DNA of 64,000 nt, taken from the NCBI GenBank assembly GCA_964510065.1, contig CAZEAC010000001.1, forward strand, positions 62,001 to 126,000, in the 5' to 3' direction. The notes under the pieces were generated by a model. It worked only from the letters and a program-made list of their open reading frames with translations, was not told the DNA's origin and did no database searches. The position numbers were made by a program, and so were the translations under genes. Shown here piece after piece: positions 45,145 through 53,838 of the stretch (its first letter is position 1; each line of letters begins with the position of its first letter). The DNA comes from CAZEAC01 sp964510065 (GTDB taxonomy: Bacteria > Bdellovibrionota_C > UBA2361 > CAIXSY01).

Positions 45145-47154
45145 TTAGAAACGCCAATCAATTCGAGCAAAAACGGCGCGTTCTATTTTTGCCTGTTCGA
45201 TTCTGCTGAAGTCCGCATTAAATTCAGAGTGCCGCGACTTAAGCAGATCCTGTCCCACGACTGAGAGCACTAATCCTTCAGTGATCTTGTAACCAATTCG
45301 CAGATCAAACTGAAAGTAAGAATCGACGCTTGAGCCAGGTAACGAGTCATAGTAATGGAGCGACGGGTCTACCTCGACTCCCTCGAGTGGAGTGACCAAC
45401 ATTCGAAGCATCGCCTGATTTTGCGGGCTATTGCCATTAACCTCCTCGTTAACATCTAATTTAAGAAAGCTATACCACGTCTGTATTCGCCACCATTCTT
45501 CAGGATCCCAGGTAATTACTGATTCGAATCCCTGAGAGCTGCCACAGTCGCTATTCTTAATGTTCACGGGAACCTCAAGATGAGGTGAAGGCGAGCCGAC
45601 AAACTGCGGGTTACCCGTTTCAACACTAATTAAATCTTGATGATGGCTGTAGAACGTGGCCAGGTCAAAAGTAACTTTAGGGTTCAACGTCGTGCGGAAC
45701 CCAATTTCATAGGTATCGGCTTTCTCGGCCAAAAGGTCTCGATTTCCTTGGAGTCGGAGGACTGCTGGAATTCCGGACTCGGTGGGAAGTGCTGCGAAAT
45801 CAAAATTTCTAATTTCAAGAAGTGTACGCGACGGTACCTGAACGGCTCGCGAATAAGAGCTCCAAATTGTGCTGGTTTCGTTCGGAAAATAAGCTAGCCG
45901 GGCACTCGGCTGAGTTTCATATCCGGTAAATTTGTTGTGTTCAACTTTTGTGCCGATAGTAGCCTTTAAGCGGTCCTCGATAATTGTAATTTCATCTTGT
46001 ACAAACCCATTGACGATATCCCTCGAGTCCGCGGCATTATCGAAATAAAAAGAATCCCTATCGTAAAATCTATTGGTGACCATTTCATTGATGTGGCGAT
46101 AGCCCGTTCCGATGGTAACAAGATTCTGACGGATCGGCGTCATGATATATTGCGACTCAATATCGAAGGTATCGCTCCGTTGAAACGATCCCTGAGTTCC
46201 CCTTCGATACTGTGAATAATAACCTTGTAAGTCAAACTTAGAGCCATCGGTCATATCATGTTCCCACCGCGCTAACAGGTTTGAAGCCCTATTGTTTGCG
46301 CTTACGTCGGCGTTATATGAGTATGGTGGCTCGAGAAAGGTGAGAACCTGCCTTTCTTCTCCATTCGTAAACTGAAGACCTCCGTGAACAGTAACGGCAT
46401 CGCTCTCAGATGGAGTAGAGTCGTACCTAAATCCTCCGAGGAAGCGATCCCATCTATCATAACTTGAACTTCCGTCTGGTTTGCGAGTTGCGCCGGACAT
46501 CTGCTCCTTTGCGTAAAGTCTAAATGATTGCGCTTCATCAAGCTGAACGCTAGTACGCCCGCCCACGTTCAGCGGATCTTGTGAGCCTCCTCCGAGGGTC
46601 ACAAAGTTTCCCTTCTGATCCTTCGATAATTTCGTGATTATGTTAATGACGCCATTAACCGCATTTACCCCCCACACGGTGGCTCCGGGACCCCGTATTA
46701 CTTCAATCCGTTCAATGTCATCAATCAGGATATCGACAAGATCCCAGTAAACGCCGCCATCAAGTGTTGAGTAGACAGTGCGTCCGTCGATAAGTACCAA
46801 CAGCTTGTTGGCAAACACGTTATTAAATCCGCGGGCTGAAACTGCCCACACTTTAGAATTAACCCGTGCAACTTCTAATCCTGGCACCATGCGTAACAGC
46901 TCGGGCACTGAATTTGCGCGCGATCGGCGAATATCCTCGCGGTTAAGAACAAAGAGAGCGGATGCAGCCTTCGAGGCCTTCTCTTCTCGTTTTGAAACTG
47001 AGGTTATTTCGATATCTCCTAGCTGATCGAGTGGAATATTGAAAAGATCATCAGCGTTTGCCCACGCATCATGTGCAACGGAAATTGAAAGCATCAGACA
47101 CGCGATCTTCTTTAAGACCGACAAACGGTTAGTGCATTCTCGTTTTTGACTCAT
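45145..47154 (-). CDS. TonB-dependent outer-membrane receptor
   Basis: A 669-residue protein with a signal peptide (VLKKIACLMLSISVAHDAWA). A plug domain follows (LGDIEITSVSKREEKASK, VPELLRMVPGLEVARV, VSARGFNNVFANKLLVLIDG, IERIEVIRGPGATVWGVNAV), then a 22-strand-type barrel ending ARIDWRF. It imports a bound ligand using ExbB/ExbD/TonB energy. AAGGG precedes the ATG. It is last in a minus-strand group with the hybrid kinase and YfiR-like protein, an arrangement seen in other Gram-negatives. The ligand is unknown. Confidence 0.9.
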   Translation of the reverse strand: MSQKRECTNRLSVLKKIACLMLSISVAHDAWANADDLFNIPLDQLGDIEITSVSKREEKASKAASALFVLNREDIRRSRANSVPELLRMVPGLEVARVNSKVWAVSARGFNNVFANKLLVLIDGRTVYSTLDGGVYWDLVDILIDDIERIEVIRGPGATVWGVNAVNGVINIITKLSKDQKGNFVTLGGGSQDPLNVGGRTSVQLDEAQSFRLYAKEQMSGATRKPDGSSSYDRWDRFLGGFRYDSTPSESDAVTVHGGLQFTNGEERQVLTFLEPPYSYNADVSANNRASNLLARWEHDMTDGSKFDLQGYYSQYRRGTQGSFQRSDTFDIESQYIMTPIRQNLVTIGTGYRHINEMVTNRFYDRDSFYFDNAADSRDIVNGFVQDEITIIEDRLKATIGTKVEHNKFTGYETQPSARLAYFPNETSTIWSSYSRAVQVPSRTLLEIRNFDFAALPTESGIPAVLRLQGNRDLLAEKADTYEIGFRTTLNPKVTFDLATFYSHHQDLISVETGNPQFVGSPSPHLEVPVNIKNSDCGSSQGFESVITWDPEEWWRIQTWYSFLKLDVNEEVNGNSPQNQAMLRMLVTPLEGVEVDPSLHYYDSLPGSSVDSYFQFDLRIGYKITEGLVLSVVGQDLLKSRHSEFNADFSRIEQAKIERAVFARIDWRF

Positions 47155-47163
47155 ATCGAACCC

Positions 47164-47712
47164 TTATTTTCCAATTACCCGCTCCGCGATCTTCAACAAA
47201 TCAGAGCTGGGAGTAACAAGCTTTAAATTTAACTTTTCAAGATTGACGACAAATCCAAGTTTATTGCCGACCCGTGAAAACGAAATCGCAACACTTTCGT
47301 TTTCGTCACTGACACATACCATTCCAGCCGGTATATTTTGTTCACACGCCTTGACCGCTAAAATATCAGCGCCGGCGAAATACGATAACTTGCAGCCCTG
47401 CATGTCTTTTTCGCTTGAAAGGTTGACAACTTTAATACTGTGCCCGGCTATCTTCTTGCTAACGGCCTCTGCAAGATGGGTTTCTATGTTCTCTGCCTTG
47501 AAGAGGCAGACTGAAATTGGTTCGTTCGCAGAGCTAAAAGTACTCTCGGCCCAAGTGATGTATTTCACGAAATTATATAAATAGACGGCTTTGAGTTGCG
47601 CTTCGCTGATATCAAGCGCATGCGACGCGGGGACACCGAGCACTCCCAACACAAGCAAAGCGCCGAGGACGAGCGTTCTCACTGGACGTGGCATTCTATT
47701 CTTAAGCGCCAT
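47164..47712 (-). CDS. YfiR-family periplasmic protein
   Basis: A 182-residue protein with a signal peptide (MPRPVRTLVLGALLVLG, cleavage after PASHA). The mature part starts SEAQLKAVYLYNFVKYITWAE, the YfiR/DUF4154 hallmark, and has paired cysteines. It is periplasmic. YfiR proteins bind sensor partners and repress c-di-GMP synthesis in Pseudomonas, but here no diguanylate cyclase is adjacent. Instead a hybrid kinase lies upstream and a TonB receptor downstream. The start is the ATG at 47712; a GTG at 47727 is possible. Confidence 0.85.
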   Translation of the reverse strand: MALKNRMPRPVRTLVLGALLVLGVLGVPASHALDISEAQLKAVYLYNFVKYITWAESTFSSANEPISVCLFKAENIETHLAEAVSKKIAGHSIKVVNLSSEKDMQGCKLSYFAGADILAVKACEQNIPAGMVCVSDENESVAISFSRVGNKLGFVVNLEKLNLKLVTPSSDLLKIAERVIGK

Positions 47713-47733
47713 GTTCTCTAAAGCCACCTCATA

Positions 47734-50682
47734 TTAGCCTGCGAACATTCTACCAAGTTTCATGTGGCGCTCCGCCCCAAAGCGTAGTGCGCGTACAAGC
47801 GGAAGTAGCAGTTTTAGCTCCAAAGCCACTCGGGCTATTCCTTCCTTGACGTCTCCGAAACGCTCTTCACCTAGAATTTTTTCGAGCGCTGCAACAGCTT
47901 TGTAAGCACGATGTGCGGATAGCTCAGTCATTAACAATTTTAATGCACGTATGCAGCTAGTCATCTCCGCCAAGTTACCGCTGACATCTGCATCCTGAAG
48001 GGCAAATAGTAGTCTTGGACACTCACTGAGGTAGCGGTCCGTAAACAGGATTATGAGTTGAGAGTCGGCGCGCAGTCTTAGTAAGAAATCAGCAATGTCG
48101 ACCGCGCTGGCGATCTCGCATGTTTTTGGAGAACTTCCTTGCGGAAATGATTTTTCGAGAGTTTCTTCGACGATATCAATGAGGAGTCGAACATCTCCAT
48201 CAATCCTTTGCAGCATCTCTGACATAAAATGTGAATTGATCTTTACCGGAGAACGCTTTTGCGACACAGCTGAGCCGGTACTCGAATTGAGGACGTCCTC
48301 TATTTTCTGATGCAGGCTCTTTACTTCAATTGGTTTCGAGATGTACTCATCCATTCCGGCGGCAAGATACTGCTCTTTATGTCCATTCATTGCGTTTGCC
48401 GTAAGTGCGATTATTGGAATGTGACCATGTGTGTCCTTTTCTGCTTCGCGAATCATTCGGGTAACTTCGACTCCGCTCTTTGATGGCATTTGAATGTCCA
48501 TCAGAATGATATCAAACTGGGGAAGGCGTGAATTGTTTTCTGTATTTTGAGTGCCAGTGTGCCTTGCTGACCATTCGCGCAAAGCTTCTTCCCCGTCTCG
48601 TGCCATTGTCACAAGATGACCCGCTTTCTCTAATACTCGATGTATCAGGCGCTGATTGGTTTCGTTATCCTCGGCGACAAGAATGTTTAACCTGCTGGTA
48701 GGAGCGCGCGGCGTTTCAACAATACTGACAGCGTTAACTGGCCCTTCGCTTGAGATGACTGTTTTAGCGTCGTCTTTAAAGCGAGAGAGGGAGTTTAGCA
48801 GACTGGGCATTAATATTGGTTTGAGAGCGAACACAACTCCATGAACACTATCGCCGTTTCGCATCTGCGACATCTGCATCGGATTAAGCATTGCTATGAT
48901 CTTGTAACACCCTAATGCATGGAGTGTTTCGAGCGTGAAAGGATTTAGAGCGTGGTCGCTGCTCAATTGAGAAAAGCCAAAAATTGCAATTGTTTTCTCA
49001 AAGTCGAATTGTGTAGCTGTGCCGACGGACTTTTGAAACTGTTCTAAAGAATCGTATTCAAATGTTTCTCCCCCGAGGTAGGTAAGAACTTTAGCGACAT
49101 TCGTGCGATGAGCAACGCAGGGGTCGATGACCGCTATCGCATAGCCCTTTAGATAGGTAACGAAATTTTCGTGCCGCGATGGTGCCGAAGTAGAACACTC
49201 AAAAGACAGTGTAAAGTAGAATCTGCTTCCTCTTTTAACATCGCTCTCTGCACGTAACGTACCACCCATGAGGCTTACAAGGCTCGAACTTATGCTTAGG
49301 CCAAGTCCGGTTCCTCCGTACCTTCTGGTAGTTGACGTATCTGCTTGTTCAAAGGGGTTAAATACTTTCTCGAGCTTGGAGGCGGGGATTCCTATTCCTG
49401 TGTCTTCAACCGCGAAGGTAAGAGCAAGTGAATTGGGCCCTGTACGCTCCGAGGTAACTCGCAGAGTTATCGTTCCATGCTCCGTAAATTTGATCGCATT
49501 GCTCACGAGGTTGCGCAGCACCTGCTTCAGTCGCTGCTCATCACCAAAAACTTCATCGGGCAGATCAAAATCGAGATCACAAATGAGCTCCACGTCCTTC
49601 GTACTCACCATAGTGGAAAGGCTTCGTACGAGACTATGGATCGCGGATGTAGGATTAAAGGCAACTTTCTCTACTGCCAACTTATTAGCTTCAATTTTCG
49701 AAAAGTCGAGAATATCGTTGAGAATTCGCAATAACGATTCTGCTGATTCCCTTACAACGGTGAGGTACTCGCGCTGCTCGGGCAATAGCTGAGTATCAAG
49801 GGTGAGCTCGGTCATTCCGATCACACCATTCATCGGAGTTCTGATCTCGTGACTCATGTTCGCGAGAAAGTCCGATTTTGATCGACTCGCTTCTTCGGCG
49901 ACATCGCGAGCTTTTATAAGTTCTGAATTCTGTAGTTCAAGGAGGCGAGTTCTTGCTTTGACCTGTTCCTCGAGAAACTCATTGTTTTTCTCGATCTTTT
50001 CAAGCATTGCATTAAAATAAGTGCCAAGTGTTCCGATCTCGTCGCCACTTGTCGAAGCAATGCGCGCTGAATAATCGCTGTTTTTGACGATATTATCTAC
50101 AAAGTCCACTAGGTTAAAAAGGGGCTTGGAGATTATCTTTTCAAATCGTTTTGCCAAATGCTGTGTAAGGGCAACTGCGACTAAGAAGAGCAAGAGCGCA
50201 AATGCCAAGAGCAATTGAATTTTTCGATAAAAGCCATCTAATTCGACTTCAATTATGAGAGTGCCAAGTTTCTCGTCGTTTTCTTGAATTGCTTGGCTTA
50301 CGAATAAGGAGCGATTCTGGAACAGTATCGGCTCATCATATGATGTTGAAAATCCTATCCCTATTTTTTCTTTATCTCGTGCGAAATGTGCAATGCGGTT
50401 CCCAGTTCTATCAAATGCGGTGGCCGACGTGATTGATTCAGCGACCGCAAGCGCGTTCAGGTCACGCTCGGCTGCTGTTGAGTCTCTAAACGACAGCGCA
50501 GGAGTGAGGCTCTTTGCGGTCGTTCGAGCAATCGTCGTGGAGGATTCGACGAGCGAATGCTTTAAGAATCTAAATCCGAAATAGGAAAAACAGGAAATAG
50601 ATACCACACACACAAACGTGCTTACTGCTACGCAAAGCGCAACAACCTTGCGTTGGATGGTAAAGACTGAAACAGAGCTCAT
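47734..50682 (-). CDS. hybrid sensor histidine kinase
   Basis: A 982-residue membrane kinase (start ATG at 50682; the frame runs to 50754). Order: TM1, a periplasmic CHASE8-like domain (about 40-145), TM2, HAMP, coiled linker, HisKA with FLANMSHEIRTPMNG, HATPase with VSNAIKFTEHG and RRYGGTGLGLSIS, a degenerate receiver (AIAVIDPCVAHRTNV), a true receiver (LVAEDNETNQ, ILMDIQMPS), then a tail resembling Hpt but with IRALKL where AHxLKG is usual. The end product of the phosphorelay is therefore unclear. It probably senses an envelope signal, together with the YfiR-like protein and TonB receptor just downstream. Confidence 0.9.
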   Translation of the reverse strand: MSSVSVFTIQRKVVALCVAVSTFVCVVSISCFSYFGFRFLKHSLVESSTTIARTTAKSLTPALSFRDSTAAERDLNALAVAESITSATAFDRTGNRIAHFARDKEKIGIGFSTSYDEPILFQNRSLFVSQAIQENDEKLGTLIIEVELDGFYRKIQLLLAFALLLFLVAVALTQHLAKRFEKIISKPLFNLVDFVDNIVKNSDYSARIASTSGDEIGTLGTYFNAMLEKIEKNNEFLEEQVKARTRLLELQNSELIKARDVAEEASRSKSDFLANMSHEIRTPMNGVIGMTELTLDTQLLPEQREYLTVVRESAESLLRILNDILDFSKIEANKLAVEKVAFNPTSAIHSLVRSLSTMVSTKDVELICDLDFDLPDEVFGDEQRLKQVLRNLVSNAIKFTEHGTITLRVTSERTGPNSLALTFAVEDTGIGIPASKLEKVFNPFEQADTSTTRRYGGTGLGLSISSSLVSLMGGTLRAESDVKRGSRFYFTLSFECSTSAPSRHENFVTYLKGYAIAVIDPCVAHRTNVAKVLTYLGGETFEYDSLEQFQKSVGTATQFDFEKTIAIFGFSQLSSDHALNPFTLETLHALGCYKIIAMLNPMQMSQMRNGDSVHGVVFALKPILMPSLLNSLSRFKDDAKTVISSEGPVNAVSIVETPRAPTSRLNILVAEDNETNQRLIHRVLEKAGHLVTMARDGEEALREWSARHTGTQNTENNSRLPQFDIILMDIQMPSKSGVEVTRMIREAEKDTHGHIPIIALTANAMNGHKEQYLAAGMDEYISKPIEVKSLHQKIEDVLNSSTGSAVSQKRSPVKINSHFMSEMLQRIDGDVRLLIDIVEETLEKSFPQGSSPKTCEIASAVDIADFLLRLRADSQLIILFTDRYLSECPRLLFALQDADVSGNLAEMTSCIRALKLLMTELSAHRAYKAVAALEKILGEERFGDVKEGIARVALELKLLLPLVRALRFGAERHMKLGRMFAG

Positions 50683-51166
50683 GAGAGAGAGTTCATCGCA
50701 TGTATGCGTTTGGACGCTGGTGTAATAAATAGTTTTTGCGACGTCTCGTGACAAATCTAAGATGCGGCAGGGGATGCTAAGTTTGCAAGATTAGGGACTT
50801 ATCAAATTTTGTAATTTACTTGGGGAACTGTTCAGGCTTCCGTGCTTGTAGGGACCCAAATCAAATATAACGCGAAGGAGGAAAGGATGCGAAGAGAGTG
50901 GCCTTCGCGTTAAAACTAATCGTGAGCCGAGCACTGTGGTTAGGCTGAGCACTTACTAAATCGGAAGAGACAAAATTAAAACAATGATTTTCTCATTGCT
51001 TGTTGCTTCGCGAAGCGTAAATTCGCGGCAGGCATAAGAAGCCTCAATTATGAAATTAGCTATCCCAAGATTTTGGAGTGGGTCTACGCAAAGACCAAAA
51101 ACGCAATAATGACTCGGGGAGAATCACATCACGAGTTCCAGCTGATTTCAGCTGCACTCCTGTTCG
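50683..51166. other. intergenic region with a 10-bp-stem hairpin and mini-ORF
   Basis: The 484-base gap upstream of the kinase operon holds, at 50869-50913, AACGCGAAGG pairing with CCTTCGCGTT around a 23-base loop. Inside, GGAGGAAAGG is followed by an 8-codon ORF (MRREWPSR) whose TAA overlaps the stem's end. No plus-strand gene follows closely. Otherwise I see nothing recognisable. Confidence 0.4.
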
Positions 51167-51772
51167 TTACGCCGTCTGGTGTCGGCGACTCAGCTCGCTG
51201 AGCTGATTATCAACAGCGATGACCCACTTCTTGTCAGCCCAGCGGATGAGCCCCCAAGTGAGGAATATTCCCGCCCCGAGTGCAATCGCGACGAGCAGCA
51301 AGACCACCAGCCCTTTGGCGCTGTCGCCATCAAGGTCGTCAAAGAGGTCTTTGACGCTCTTCGTTGACTGAGAGATCCCTTTGACTGCCTGCCAGGTATT
51401 ATGTACCTGGGCGTAGGTGTTGTACCCCGCGGTAAGGCCATTTGTGATGGTCCTTCGCCGGGCAAACTCCATCCAGCTCCAGATCGTAATCCCGATTCCC
51501 GATCCGAGAATCGGCGGGATCAAAATGAGATAGCCTAATCCCAGCATCCCCCGAATCTGCTTATCGGTAAGCCAATCAAAGTGATTGGCCCCGTAAGCCA
51601 TAGCAATCAGGAAACACCACGAGAACCCGCATGCGGCCATGATGGCGCCGCACCAACAGACTAGGCGGATGAAGCCGCCTTGCTTCTTACACTCGGACCA
51701 CGGAGCTCCGACCGAGATGCTGTTGAAGACGCTGATTCCAAGGTTCAAGAGCCACAGTAGTAATATTGTCAT
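51167..51772 (-). CDS. membrane protein of unknown function
   Basis: A 201-residue protein with four to five membrane helices (TILLLWLLNLGISVF, CWCGAIMAACGFSWCFLIAM, LGLGYLILIPPILGSGIGI, and GLVVLLLVAIALGAGIFLTW). A soluble, helical stretch lies before the last helix (VKGISQSTKSVKDLFDDLDG). Cysteines cluster in the second helix region. The start at 51772 is chosen because MTILLLWLL opens the first helix, but no binding site is near; a GTAGGGGG occurs farther upstream with an ATG at 51808 as alternative. Family not recognised. It seems more GC-rich than its neighbours by eye. Confidence 0.5.
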   Translation of the reverse strand: MTILLLWLLNLGISVFNSISVGAPWSECKKQGGFIRLVCWCGAIMAACGFSWCFLIAMAYGANHFDWLTDKQIRGMLGLGYLILIPPILGSGIGITIWSWMEFARRRTITNGLTAGYNTYAQVHNTWQAVKGISQSTKSVKDLFDDLDGDSAKGLVVLLLVAIALGAGIFLTWGLIRWADKKWVIAVDNQLSELSRRHQTA

Positions 51773-51863
51773 GATGTATTTTGGTTTGATTTGATTCCCC
51801 CTACGCATTAGAAATGGAGAAAACCTCACATAAGGTTGTCCCGCGTAGTACCCATATGGATGT

Positions 51864-51877
51864 GGACCGATCGGTCC
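51864..51877. promoter_or_regulatory. 14-bp perfect palindrome upstream of the membrane-protein gene
   Basis: GGACCGATCGGTCC is a perfect palindrome, about 90 bases upstream of the minus-strand start. It is followed on the plus strand by TTTAAT. It may be an operator; a terminator role is less likely as the T-run is short. The rest of the 51830-52159 spacer shows nothing clear. Confidence 0.4.
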
Positions 51878-52159
51878 TTTAATGAACAGGTGACAACGTT
51901 GTTATGCATTTAGCGGGTTAAATCGTCTCGTCAGGCCAGCGAGCTCTAATATTATAGGAAATTCAGATAATTACATTGGCTATTCGTAACTCGCTGAAAG
52001 GTTTGGCAAGTGCACGAACTTTGGCAGTTGCTCCACTTTCGTCAGTTGGGCACTAGTCGCCAAGTCACATGGCAAAGCTAAGGGCGAAGGTTAAGTCGAA
52101 GTTCAACAAAAGCGGAGCGAGCATATTTTTTACTCCGGCATTTCTAAGTAACTACAATT

Positions 52160-53743
52160 TTACCCTTCAATTAAGAAGTATGCAGGCACCTGCTGAATCA
52201 CCTGTACGGGCCGTGAATTTTGAACAGTCGTGGTCACGACGCCTATCACCTGCTTTTTATCGTCAAGTACCGGCGAGCCATCATGAAGTGGAGGCTCGTG
52301 TGAACCGATGCTAAAGTTTCGTGTGGTAAAGCCCGCGATCTGCGAAGGAATGCCAGTATCGAAGTTGCCTTCAAGAGTGAGCTCACGCCAGCGCACCTTT
52401 TCTTGAAACGCGCGGTCGGCTTCGAGGGCACCAAGCTTTGTGCCCTGCGTCAATGCTTTAAGCGAAGCGCCGACTTTAAATCCGGGACTTGGGAATGGCG
52501 TCGCCAGTTTTAAAAGATAAAGTTCACCACCAAGCTCAGATGAACGCTCAACTGATACCTGGCCCTTCATGGAGAGGTTCTCTACGAAGATCTGTTCACG
52601 AAGAATCTGCAACTCAGAAGGGTCTAGTAATTCATAACTTCCCTGCGCGTCGACGCTATTGCCAATTACAAAGGAAGCGGTTGAGGGCGCCCATCCCGTA
52701 ACTGCTTTCGCAACCTTGAGCACCTGATCTTGAGTCAGGGTTGTCGCCTGGCAGTTTCCGCCCGGCATGCAGTCGTGCACGTAAGAATTCACGATCGACC
52801 CGGCCCTATAGGGATTTGACGCAAGCCAAATTCGAGGAGTTGTCTTGGTGGTAACGGCGGCACCACGTTTTCCAATAGGAAAGGCGTAGGTAAGCATCGA
52901 TCCCTGGACTGGCACACAAGGCCGGTTGTCGGCAGCAATCTGTAGTAGCGGCTGAAACTGCGAATCGCCTAATTGCACCAAGCTTGGCGCGGCGTCTGGA
53001 ATCGAGGGGTCCAAATGAAAGCAAACCGGCTGCTTCTCCTTTCCGTACACCATCTTCCAATGAGTCTGCACTTCGAGAAAAAGTTCGGCAGGCGTGATTT
53101 CCCAGGAGCATTCACCAAGGGCGAGCGAGCCAATCCAGGTCGAAGGTACTTCAGGAAGTTTCGAGTCACTGCCTGTCTTTTTTGCGCTTGGAGAATATTT
53201 GTAGTCGATCTTTTTTGTCGAGCGGTATAGTGCGGTGCCTACAATAATTAGAATTATTAATATAACTGCCGCAATTCCGGCCGTGGCGTCACTAAATCGA
53301 CTTTCGCCGATATGAAAGATCCTAGGGAGCAATGATAGTATATGTTGAAAGAAGCTTTCTCGTGGAACCTTCCTTTCAATTTTCTCAGTCTTCTCCTCTT
53401 CACCTGGTCGAGGCATAAGATCAAAACGGAGAAGAGGGCCTTGATCCGTAAGGCTAATCACATCGCCGGGTTTGAGAATATAGGGCAACGGCATTGCTTT
53501 CTCGTTGACAAGAATCGATGCCGCACCGGTGAGACTTTCAATGTTGATTTGTAGCTCAGGTTTATCTTTAATCGTGATTTTGGCGTGATTGGCCTGGATA
53601 CCTGGATCTTTTTTCTCGTCGAGTTTAATCGCACTTCCGCGAGCCGTACCAATAAGCAGATCGATTCCTGCCTCGCAGCCGAAGATCTCGCCAGTGGCGC
53701 GCTTTGAACCGCTAAGGTAGTCGATAACGATTTTTCGCTGCAT
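52160..53743 (-). CDS. membrane-anchored FHA protein with trypsin-like C-terminal domain
   Basis: A 527-residue protein. Residues about 20-110 are an FHA fold (LLIGTARGSAIKLDEKK, IQANHAKITI with the Asn/His pair, VISLTDQGPLLRF), which would bind phosphothreonine in the cytosol. A single membrane helix lies at about 155-173 (GIAAVILIILIIVGTALY), then a large outer domain. Near the end, HDGSPVLDDKKQVIGVVTT resembles the Ser loop of trypsin-like proteases (GDSGGP). His and Asp of a triad are not obvious, so it may be inactive. The layout suggests signalling across the inner membrane. Confidence 0.65.
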   Translation of the reverse strand: MQRKIVIDYLSGSKRATGEIFGCEAGIDLLIGTARGSAIKLDEKKDPGIQANHAKITIKDKPELQINIESLTGAASILVNEKAMPLPYILKPGDVISLTDQGPLLRFDLMPRPGEEEKTEKIERKVPRESFFQHILSLLPRIFHIGESRFSDATAGIAAVILIILIIVGTALYRSTKKIDYKYSPSAKKTGSDSKLPEVPSTWIGSLALGECSWEITPAELFLEVQTHWKMVYGKEKQPVCFHLDPSIPDAAPSLVQLGDSQFQPLLQIAADNRPCVPVQGSMLTYAFPIGKRGAAVTTKTTPRIWLASNPYRAGSIVNSYVHDCMPGGNCQATTLTQDQVLKVAKAVTGWAPSTASFVIGNSVDAQGSYELLDPSELQILREQIFVENLSMKGQVSVERSSELGGELYLLKLATPFPSPGFKVGASLKALTQGTKLGALEADRAFQEKVRWRELTLEGNFDTGIPSQIAGFTTRNFSIGSHEPPLHDGSPVLDDKKQVIGVVTTTVQNSRPVQVIQQVPAYFLIEG

Positions 53744-53838
53744 GTAGTGCCGGTGCTCCCCTATGAAATTTCGACGTAGTGCTTAAATTTCTTAAGTCGA
53801 TTATTCCTGTGGTATTGGGCGGTGTATGTAGAACGTGT

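Noticed and set aside
52069..52314. 81-codon plus-strand ORF
   Set aside because: Mostly antisense to the 3' end of the FHA gene, with composition of a shadow frame.
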